Of a stretch of 64,000 nucleotides of DNA, positions 14,072 through 26,000 are shown piece by piece. The stretch lies in assembly GCF_010015445.1 (NCBI RefSeq), contig NC_053114.1:25377579-25441578 (forward strand), written 5' to 3'. Each line of letters begins with the position of its first letter. Positions within the stretch are counted from its first letter, which is position 1. The position numbers and the translations under genes were made by a program. The notes beneath the pieces were generated by a model, which searched no databases, had not been told where the DNA came from, and worked only from the letters and a program-made list of their open reading frames with translations. The DNA is from Perca fluviatilis. Taxonomy: Eukaryota; Chordata; Actinopteri; Perciformes; Percidae.

Positions 14072-17000
14072 GGTTCTCAAGCTGCTGCTACACTGATCAT
14101 CCCTCAACTAAAACCTGAAGATAGTTAGAAAAGAATGTTATTTTTTTCAGCAGGGTTTGTTTTGTTTCTCTAATCATAGTGTGGGAGCAGTAGGAGATTT
14201 TGGGTGTTGTTGTACACAAGGGCATGTTTGTGAGAGATAGATAGATAGATAGATTTTGTGTCCGTCCGATCTGTGTTTACTCTGCAGCCTAAGAGGAATC
14301 CACGCATCCACTTCGGAGCTCTTGAAGTTCATTATTGTTTGGTAAACTGCATTGTCAAACCTTGCACCATTTGTACTGCTTTTTAGTGGTGAGAGATTCG
14401 GGTTTTAAGTGCAGCCATCATCCAGAATTTTGCGGAGAAAAAAAGAGCACAGCACAGAGTCACATTGTTTGGAGGAACACAGCTGATGTTCACAGCAAAT
14501 TACAGCATCTCAGTGTGAATTAACATGAGCTGATAATCTAAAAGTGCTACAATGTGAAGGAAACAGTTTACCAAAGGAGCAATTTGTGCAAAAAAATCTT
14601 CTTCTTGTTTAGTTCAACTCGAATAAAAATCTTCTTTTAACTTCTTTAGGCATTGGGGTTGTGTTGTTTTCCCCAAAGCCAGTGGTGCAAGGAGTATTCA
14701 GATTAAAGTAAAAGTAACAGTACAACAATGTAAAAAACTCCGTTACAAGTAAAAGCCCTGCATTCAAAAGTTTACTGAAGTGAAAGTGAAGGGTTATGAT
14801 CAAAATATACTTGAAGTATCAAAGAAAAAGTACTCGCTCTGCAGAAAAATGGCCTTTGTAACTGAAATATTATCATAAATGGCATTATTAGACTAGTGAT
14901 ACTGATGCATCAATGCATACATGTAAGTAGCATTTTACTGTTGTAGCTGGTTGAGGTGTAAGTAGTTTGAACTACTTTATAGGTAAGTAGATTATTCCAG
15001 TGGTTCACAAGAGGGTCACAAAATGTATCTGAGAGGTTGTGAGATGATCAACGGGAGAGGAAAGAAGAAAAAAAAACCATTCTGATCAAAATCTTTGCTT
15101 TATTGTTATATGTTATATATTTGCTTATTTAAATTTTGAGCCGTGAACTGTTAACCAGTTAAGAAGTTTCGAAGGAAAAGTTCTCTTTGGTGGAACTGCT
15201 AACAACGTATCTGAAAAGTGACAAGGTCCCCAAAGTATTTATTGCTTTTTTTGTATGGAGCAAAAATGTTGCGAACCACTGGTTAAATTCTGTGTTTTAT
15301 TTTATTTTATAAGATTATGTTTTTTTTATGTAAAATCTTAATCTGAAAAGGGTAACCCTTTACTTTATGTACCTCTATTTAGCATTCATAAGAAGTATAT
15401 ATTTCATTAAAAATATTACATATAGTTAAATGTAGTTGTAAGCATATAAGTGTATATTATAATACAAGTTATAATTTCTGATAAATGCTGTGCAATTTCC
15501 TTATATCTGCTTACACCTGGGGCGGGGGGGTGCTTGTATATATTGTATATTGTATATAAGTACAATATTCAACTCTTAATTGTAGTGGAGTAGAAGTATA
15601 TAGTAGCATAAAGTAATAAAGTACTGCAAAATGTAATTATTTTCCACATATGCCCAAACCACTATGTCAGATTGCACTTTATCTTTGGCAAGCTTGAAAA
15701 AAAGTGGTAATCAGCATCCTGTTAAAAAAATAGCATTTCTAACAAGCCAGTTCAAAAAACATAAAAGACACACAACACATAAAGGAAACAGACGTGCCTC
15801 TACATACATAAATAATATCATATTTTACTGCAGTGGGGCAGATAGGAGTCTTACCGTGCTGCAGCTGCCTTGTCCTGTGCCACCTGTTGGAGCCAGAGCA
15901 CAGACATACAGTGAAAACAGTTGATTTGCATTTAAGAGGAAAACATGTGCAATGCAAATGTCATGAGACAGTTGAAAAAAAAAAAAGTGTGTGTGTGAGT
16001 GAGTGAGTGAGAGAGAGAAAGAGAGAGAGAGAGATAGATAGAGAAATAGAATGATAAAACAAATAGGAAAGAGATAAATTTAGTTGTCTGTCCTGTGAGG
16101 TTGATGCTGGTGACGTGATATTCATCTGAACTACTGCAACTCGTTTCAGGAAGTATCTCAGCCCCCGTCCACCTCTATAACTAGGGGCAACAATCACCTG
16201 GCAACCGTTTCGAGTACATGAGGTGCTTGATACGCTGGTTGAAAGCTCTTGGCTCAAGTAAAGGCTATTGTGTCGTCTACTTTAGGCACTCTCAGGAAAA
16301 CGTCAGTAATATTGTGATACCAAGCAAAGGGCTAAACAACAGTGACTTTATGTAGAGCACCATTAGAGCTGAGCAGCAATATGGCCCTTTACTAAAGGTA
16401 ATTGGATTAGTTAAAGGTAATTAAATGAACCAGTATTATTCAAATAGGAGAGGATACAGACAAAAAAACAAACAGCACCTAACTGCTTTTATATTGCTTA
16501 TTTGATGGTGCCATTTCCAAGAATTGACTCTTGGAAAGCACAAATCAGACCCTAAAACTACTTGAGTAATGCAACATTTCACAGCCAGATTTTACGTCAT
16601 AAATCATTATGCAAATCATTGAGAAAAAAAAGGTGGTACCTGATGTGGTGCGTGATAAGATGAAGGTCACAAAAATGTACAGTAGATTCTCGGAGTGTTT
16701 TGGCAGCTATGTTAACTTCCACGTTTGTCCTAATTTAACCTCATTTTTACTTCAGACACTGCCAGATATACTTTTGTTTGTCTTTTTTTCCTGGAAGCTT
16801 TCAACCTCAACACAAATCAATCTTGAAGGAGCAGACTGTTTACAGCCACCACACACACACACTCATTAGACACCCACTGCATTTCTAAATGATTTACATT
16901 CAGTGTCCAATGGATCTCTATTTATCACACAACCTGCCTGTGTCTTCTTTTAAACAGAAACATAAAACCTAAAAACAAGTTTGATCCCTTTATGTTTCAG

Positions 17001-20000
17001 TGATGTACCTAAAGTGTATGTAATATATCATATTCATGTTTTATTAGTGTGAGGTAGATAAAGAGGGACTATAAAGTAGTTTTAAAAAAGGAGGCAGAGT
17101 ACTCCATTGTACTCTAGATGGCATAGAAAATACAAAAACACTAGCACGGATCCTGCAGCACTAACAGACAAAAAAAAAGCACACATTAGAAAACATGATC
17201 TAATTAGCAACTGTTAAACACGGACAAGGTAAATATGGCACTGTAAATACCATACCTGCCTAAAATCAGCATGTTAGTGATGTCATTTGAGCATGTCAAC
17301 AAACTGACATTAGCATTTAGCTCAAAGCACCAGCAGTGCCTAAGTAAAGCCTCCCAAAGTCGCTGTGTAGTCCTTTGGGATGTTTTGTCTTGTCTCTTTT
17401 TGGTAAATTTATGATTACCATATGCCATATTGTGTATGTTGTTGTAAGTTTTCTTTTCATTTACGCTGTATCTTAAAATATGTGCTTTGATGTTGTTTTG
17501 TCTGCTTCTTGGCTTGCTCGTTTTTTGATGCTTAACATTAACACGTTCAGGGACTGCAGATGAAACCTTTTGGTTAAATCTGGCACGTTTGACATCACAC
17601 TAATTTTAATTAATATGTCTTGTCCCTGATTAAAAATAAAAATAAAAAAGTGAAATACAGTATTCTTGAGGTAATGTTAACATCTATAGCTTGCTATGTG
17701 GGGAGAGCTCCAAATACGATGAAACCTTCCTCATATTAGCAGTGACTGGATTGTATCATACACCATCCACATCTTGGTACTGTTAGGCCAGTATATCACC
17801 TTTCATGACAGCAGTGCCACACATAAAATCAGTCATCCTGCTGCAACCGGTGTGTATGCAGCTTCATTTAGTAAACAAAGTCCATGCCAACATGGCACTG
17901 GACAATTTAAACTTTAGAGAGAAGGCCATAAAATAAACAAACAAGCAGACATGGAGACGACTACTGTCTGTTCATGTAAAATATAACTTCACCCTCTGAG
18001 GCCAGCCAGAGGTTCTCAGCAACCTCAACGTGCTCCGAGTTCTTCTGTACATCACAAATAAACTATTGCCTTTTTCCTGGGGAAGGAGAATTTAGAAATA
18101 CGTATGTGCCATAAGCTTTCCTGAAGGTTTGCAAGAAAAGTGACCCTTTCTTTGGCCAGCAACATGATGAGTATTGGAAATGTGGTGAAATGGCAAAATG
18201 ATCGGTGCACATCAAGCAGCTTTCAGGAACATGAGCAGATTGAGGCCTCAAAAAGGGTTTGTAAAAAGACACTGCATAATTTGTGTTTTCCTTATTTTTG
18301 TAGCTAGTATTAAAACATTTCACTGTCATTCTTTTTTTAATCTTAAAAATATTTTAAAGAATAGTTAAAGATTAAAGAAATACACACATACTCTTTTCAC
18401 TCTCATCAATAAAGCGGATAAGAGTTCCTCAAAATGTTGAACTATATCTTTATTAGCTGTCATAATAACTGTGCTACAAGCCTTTTGAGGAAGGTTTATT
18501 CTTTTATTTACATTTAAATAGTTCTGCTTTTCTTAAAGCTGCAGTGGGTTCCCTCTTTCTTGCACGGGAAATGCATGCGCAGAACAGCCAATAGAAACGC
18601 TCTCTCTCTTTTCGATATGACCTGTGAGTGGCCAATGTCTCCCGTGATGGCTAGATTTTCTGAAGCCTGAATACAGAGCCAAGAGGAGGTGCAGAAGTCT
18701 AGTTTTCTCTCAGACCTCTTGAATAACAATATGCTGAAAGGTTTTTATGGAAATTTTGCGCAACAATGCCAAAAATAAAGAGCCTACCACAGCTTTAAAT
18801 CCAGACTGTAATGCACCTAAAAGCCTGCATAGTGTAACTGCAGATCTTAGATTTCTCGGTGTCTTTGTATAAACAATTCAGACGTAAATGTAAAGTGGGC
18901 TGAACCACACAACGTGTTGTCAATTAAGAATGGGATGTAGCTAAAAATACTTACCCTCAGTGTGTTTACATTAAAAAAAAACATGACCTTCCCTCATTTT
19001 CCCCATGGCCCCATTTGATAGATAACATACACTCCCTCAGAGCTCATTCTCTTTTCCTCCTTATTGTACCAGCTGTTGTGTGCAATGCAAATATCTACTG
19101 TGACTATTTTCAGACATCCTCAGGGGTTACCATCAGAGAAGGAAGTAGCTTTAATTCATCTGTGTCTCACAGTGTACCACATAACCACAATAACACTGTA
19201 ATGCAGCCATCATACCATTCATGGTTAGCTGTGGAGGCTCACTGACTTCTGGGATTACAGGAGATGGAGGAGGACCGTCTCCGTCTTCAGGCTCCACATT
19301 TGACTCGACCGTAAAGCCTGTGACATCTGTTCCAGGATCAGCTGGCAGACTGGGACCTGGAGACTTCAGAAAAGTACAAACAGTTTGATCACTGCCTTAC
19401 CGTACATACAAGACGTTAAGAGAGACAACATATCAACTTCATGTGTTCAACTGTCGTAGAGCTACAATTTATGTTATGTCAAAAATATTAAATATATAAG
19501 TCACTATTGTTACATTAATAATAGCATGAGTGCTACAACTATAAATGTAAGGTTTAAGTCTTATATTTCATTAGTTTGAGAGTCCAATGACTGCATGTGA
19601 ACGTGAAAAACCATCCCAAAGCTATAATTAATATTAATAAACTTTTAAACCTCGATTTATGCACACTCCCTTGCAACAGTCGTTCCCAACCCATGGGTCG
19701 AGACCCCACGCAGGGTCATCAGTTGCCTCCGACTGGTAATGAGATGATCACCAGTGCAGGAAATAAGAAAATCTCAATTCTGCTACACAAATTTTAATCT
19801 TTATCCAATCTTTGCTATTTTAGTTGAAATACTTTGTAGTTTTACTTCCTCGGGTCATTTAAAATGATACCTATTAATTAATTAATGGGATTCAACTAAA
19901 CACATTTACTCATGTACTGTACCATTTCGAGGTACTTGTGCTTTTCTTGAGTAGTTCTAGTCTAGTAATACTTCTACTCCACTACAATTCAGAGGCAAAT

Positions 20001-23000
20001 ATTGTACTCCACTACATTTATTTTATAACTAGTTACTTTGCACATTTAGATTAATATTAGAAAATATAATAAACAATTTAATTATGATGTATTATTAAAA
20101 GGTTACAAGACCACATTCCTCTATTTTTGTGAGTGCAAGTGTAAATGGTGTAACCTCAACTCAAAACCTTTATTACTGTACCAGCATAGTTTACTCTGGC
20201 AGTTTGTGTTCCCACTGGAGTGAATATAAAAACATCTCCATGGATCAGTTTGAGATGAAATCTGGATTACATTATAAATTACAATCTTAGTTCCCTGGTA
20301 TTCATGTTGTCAAATACTGACTCAATTCTGGACACATGAAAACAGTACATTTCATTTAAAACAATATGTTTTTATAATTTGTTGGTGCTTTTCTGTATCG
20401 TTTTAAGTGAAATTTAGTTAAAGATATAATCAAACATGTATTTCAGCAGAGCAACATACTTACTTTAACTGATGTGACCTTTTGAAATCAGGATCATTAA
20501 ATAAACTACAATTGGCTCTCACTGTTACTGTCTTGAAAAGCAAACACAGATTTTAACACAGACAGACCTGAGTTGGCCTGGCCTCCAGACTGTTCAGCTG
20601 CTCGTCAGTGTAGCCTGCTCGGTCCAGAGCCTCCTCCACCCTCCGAGTAATGCTCTCCATCCTCACTCTCACCTGGCTCACCCTCTGCTCACTCTCTCTC
20701 ACCAGCTCGGCGGTCTCCAGGGCGCTGTTGACCTTCGCCTCCATCCTTCGGAGGGTCTCCAGGAGACCGTCTGCGGTCACTCGAAGCTGGGTTTGCTCCT
20801 GCTCTGAGGCAGCTTCCCCTGTAATATCCGTGGCCACCGCTGCATCCCTCTGATCCTTCACAACCTTCTCCACAGCTGTGTCAGGTTCTTCTCTCTCAGT
20901 GTTGGTTCCCTTGTCGATATGAAGACTGCTGTTCTTTTGCTCGGTGACAAACTCCTGTGCAGATCTAAGAGAGGCTTGCAGGAGGCAGACCTGCTCCCTC
21001 ATATCAGTGAGCGCCTGCTCGGCTTGCTGGAGCTTTACTTGCGTCTCAGATAGCTCCTGGCCTGACTGTGTCTCTTTTGTCAGGGCCTTAGCCCCCTCTA
21101 CACTGCAGGCTTTCCACCAGTTCACCACAGACACCTTCTTGGCCTCCTGGATCTGATTCTGGCTCCCAGTCTGGTTTTGCTTTTGTTCCTTCTCGCAGGC
21201 TCTCCGCTGCTCCTCCACCTTCTCCCCTTTCTCCTCCCACACACACTTGTGAAGCTCCAGCTCTTGCAGCCTGAAACCACCACCGCAGCTTTATAAACAT
21301 CTGCTTTACACAGTGTTATGTCTGTAGTTACCAAGGGGTACTTAAACTGCACTTATGCCCGACAGAGTTTAACACGCAGATAGTAACTCCTATGGGTTGC
21401 GTAATGGGTTGCCCATAAAAACACTGTCAAAACCAGACACCCCTTTTATTAGCCAGAGAACACTTCTCAGAACAGAGACTAACATCAACCAAATCCAGTC
21501 GGTAACCATAACAGGAGGAAGGGAGGTAAAAAACTCACATACACATTGACAAGCTGCTGCTTGATGCTTGTCTGTCGCTGCTGGCGGTGAGGAAAGGGCC
21601 TCTCCTGTGTTTCTACAAGAGCACAGTCCTGCGTGTGAGAGAAGAGACAGATTTATACACATACATGTTCCTGCATGCAACAATTATCATCCTCTGTTGA
21701 CTCTCTCCTCACCTTCTCAGGATACTTGTTATGCAGAAGATGAGCAATTTCTGCAGACTTGATCCTGTGGATGATGCTCTGAATATCATCGCTGTGTGTG
21801 TGCAGGGACGGGAGGCTTATGTCGTCCAGAGCTCTGTGATGCTGCTGCAGACAAGGAAGGCAGAGCTGCAACAGTCAACACAAGACAGAATATCAGCACT
21901 ATGAAAAGATAACCTGCAGACAGTAAGCGCTTCCCAACCTGCTGCATGTCCTGCATCTCACTCTGCAGGGAGCGGTGGTTTGGAGGATCCCGACTGTAGA
22001 GACTCTGAGAACTGATACAATGTCTGTCATACCTGCCAGGAACAGACAGAAGAAAACACACACTAACTATATATAACTATGCTATATATAAATATACTAT
22101 ACTATACAGTATCTCACAAAAGTGAGTACACCCCTCACATTTTAGTAAATATTTCATTATATCTTTTAATGGGACAAAACTGAAGAAATTACACTTTGCT
22201 ACAATGTAAAGTTATTAAGAGTACAGCTTGTATAACAGTGTAAATGTGCTGTCCCCTCAAAATAACTCAACACACAGCCATTAATGTCTAAACCGCTGGC
22301 AACAAAAGTGAGTACACCCCTATGTTAAATTCCCAGAGGCAGGCAGATTTTTATTTTGAAAGGCCAGTTATTTCATGGATCCAGGATACTATGCATCCTA
22401 ATAAAGTTCCGTTGGCCTTTGGAATTAAAATAGCCCCACATCATCACATACCCTTCACCATACCTAGAGATTGGTATGGTTTTATGTCGGTTAGCCTAAT
22501 AGCTGGTTTGATTTGCATTGAGAGATGATTTTATGGAAAGTACCCCATGCCAATCTGTAGGTATGGTGAAGGGTATGTGATGATGTGGGGCTATTTTAAT
22601 TCCATGGCATGGCCGTGGCGGGGTGGCCATTTTGTGCCTTTCGCCATCGAAACAGGAAGTGGGTGTAACTTGGGTGTACATTGTCCAATTGGCTCGAGAC
22701 TTTTCAGGATTCATAAGAGTCCAACCCTGACGACATCTACAGGCCGATATTGGCTCAACGTCATAGCGCCCCCTAGTGGCAACAGGAAATAGGCCTAAAA
22801 GTCAAGGTGATATACTTTAAGGAACTCCTCCTAGAGATTTCATCCAATCGACTTCAAATTTGGTGTTTGCTATTTCAAGACCTCAACGATGAAAAGTTAT
22901 TATAATCAAGACTTTTTGTTGAACGGTGTGGGCGTGGTGGCCATTTTGAGTGTTTAGCGATGAACGAGAAAGCTGTGGGTGTAACTTGATTGTACATTTT

Positions 23001-26000
23001 CCTATCTGGACGAAATTTCTCATGATTAACAAAAGTCCAGTCCTGAGGACATCTACAGGCCAATATTGACTTTTGGTCATAACACAACAACAGGAAATCA
23101 GCCTTAAATGACAAACATCATCCGATTTACATGAAACTTAGAATGTGTGATCTATATGTGATATTGAGCCTAGCCACACCCATGTACTCAGGCCACGCCC
23201 CCTTTCATAACTTGCGAACCATTTAAGGTAGACTCTTGTGTGAGGTATCACTGAATTCGGCAAAGAGTTCCTTTTTAATTGGTGATGTTTGCCCCACCCC
23301 ATATGCTTAAGCCACGCCCACTTTAATGACTAATGACCCGTTTCTTGTAAACTATTGTGTGAGGTATCATTGAACTGAGCAGAGAGTTACGTTTTCATTG
23401 GTCATGGTTTAGCCCGCCCCATATGCTTTAGCCACGCCCCCTTTCACAGCTAATGCACTGTATAACAGGGGGGGCAGTGGTGGCCTAAAGGTTAGAGAAG
23501 CGAGCTTGTGACCGGGAGGTCGTCGGTTCAATCCCCAGACCGACAGGATAAAAATCTGGGTGTGGAAAGTGAAAGAACAGCGCTTTGTCCCTCCCTCATT
23601 ACCACCACTGAGGTGCCCTTGAGCAAGGCCCTTAACCCCAACCGCTCCAGTGGAGCTGCTCAGTGGCCAGCAGATCAGACTGTGGTTGTACTGGGCAGCT
23701 TCCAGGTATGAATGTGGAACTGTGTGAATGTGACAGGTCGTCGTTGCAAATGAGAAGTTGTTCTCAATCGACTTACCTGGATAAATAAAGGTTAAATAAT
23801 AATAATTTAAAAAAAAAGTATAACATAGAGTCTTGTGTAAGGTATCATTGAGCTCAGCAGGGAGTTCCCATTTCATTGGTGACGATTTTCAGTGTCTGAG
23901 TGCCGCGCAAATGCACAGTCACAAGGAGCGGCGTCCGCCACTAACCCCGAGGTGCGAGGGCCCGTCCAACGCTGCTTGCAGCTTTAAATAAACTTGTATT
24001 TATTGTGCAATTCACATGCAATAGGCCCATTTCATGTTAGACTTATTGACAGGAAGAGCACAGGTGTAAATGATAGCATCAATGACGGCTGGATTCCATT
24101 CAGCTGCTGCAGTTTCAGTGTCCTGGTATTGTGCATGCTGACTCACTGTCACGGTTTACTGGGACACTTGAATTCATTTTATGAATAACACCTGCGCTTT
24201 TCTTACTCTGACAAGTCAACATGTCTGCTGTGTGCTGTCTGTCGTGTTGAAATATTCTCTGAATTATAATGTTTAATGCTTTTCAATCTTTTCTACAAAA
24301 CTATATGTTAATGCACAATTCTGCCACTACTTATCAACTTTATGCTTCTGAGGAAAATGGGTGTGAATAGGCGATTTAGTGTTGTCACATAGAATAAATG
24401 TAGATGTAGACGTATGTAGAAGTACCTCAAAAGAACTTGGTGTGAATGTTCCTGTAACCTCACCAGCTCTGACTGCAGACCCTGCAACATCAGAACATTG
24501 TCAATTTGGTATATAACAACTATTCAACACCATTTAATAAAATATAAGCACATTCAACATACAATATACTTCAAATTGTTTTCTCGTTACATATATAACA
24601 TACACATATCTAACATTATGAGGCTAATAAGATCGCTCATTGTTGTAATACTTCAGTCATTACTTTGAAATGCTTGATATTTGTGTTTGCATCACATCGT
24701 ATTTGAGATTGGTTTCTTTTCATTATTTTTTTATATTATGGAAAGTACCAGCATTACTCTATATTATGAGATGCCAAATAAGATTAATTCCATCTCACCA
24801 AAACTTCAAATTCAAAGTTTTTGCTTTGTGACCAAAGACGTACCTCAATCATGTTGTGATTCTCCACATGAGAGCTCTTCATCTTATCCATAAGAATGTC
24901 TTTCTGCACCGGAACATTTGAAAGTAAAGTTAAGGGACAAACTGAAAATGTCGACTGACAATTTCTGTCTGATGAAAATACCCAGAGAAACTCACCTTTG
25001 TGATTTCTCTGTCTCTCAGCGTCAACATCAGCAGGGTTTCCTCAAGTTCAGCCTGTGAACATTTAGATGTTTAACTCTCAGTTCAAACTCATCACGCTGA
25101 GACAAACACAAGTGTGTTACTGATCTGTTTCCTACCCTCAACTCAGTGTTGAATTTCCTCAGTTTGTTGATGCTATCTTCAGAACATGTCCTTTCAAAGG
25201 TATGTTTTTCATTCTGTGTGGACACAAGAAAAAGAACATCAACTTTAGTGCTCTAAAGGAAACTGCACACCTTTGGACTTTCATTTAAGATCTGCATTAC
25301 CTTGTCTTCAAGCCTCCGAATGTTAACCTTCTGGCATTCAACCTCATTGCTCTGAAGATGATAAGTAATAATAGTAAAAGTAATAAATAGTTGCCATGAA
25401 AACAAGTTTCAAACTTAAAAGGTAGCTTCACTGGGAAAATGTTAAGTGTGTGATGTACCAGTTTGGTGAAGATGGTCTGTGTGCGGCTCGCTCTCTCCTG
25501 GGCCTCTTTAAACGCCCGACGCGTCTCTTCCAGTTCTTCTGTCAGGGATCTGGCTCTCACTGCTGACCGCTGAGCACTGCACACACCAAAGAAACATCAG
25601 GGCTTATTGTTTAATCACCTCTACTCACATCCAAAACAAACAGAGAAATGAGTAAGAACAGAGATTTAATTCTGTTTTTACCCAAATTTAAACTAATGGA
25701 AAGGTGAGAGTTGAGCCACATGAAGTGCTGTAGTGCAGTTTTCTATAATAAAGAAACCTCTACACTGTACTCAGTGTGAGAGACAGCTATTCTTTTGATC
25801 TGCTTCCATAACCTAATATTGTTTGAAAGATGCATGAATGAATGTTACCAATGAAGGAAGAATGAAATAAATCTAAACTTAAAATATGATGATTGATCTA
25901 AGACTGGGAGTACTCAAATACAAAATTTGATTTGATGTTTAGGTTCTAAAAACTCACAATATGTGACTGCCAGGGAGAGACACTGATCTAAGTGTTTATT

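Noticed and set aside
20650..21156. Plus-strand ORFs opposite the irag1 coiled-coil exon
   Set aside because: Shadow frames of a real exon with consistent splice sites.
23409..23876. A 155-codon minus-strand ORF
   Set aside because: It spans a SINE inserted in another repeat; both boundaries are explained by target duplication.
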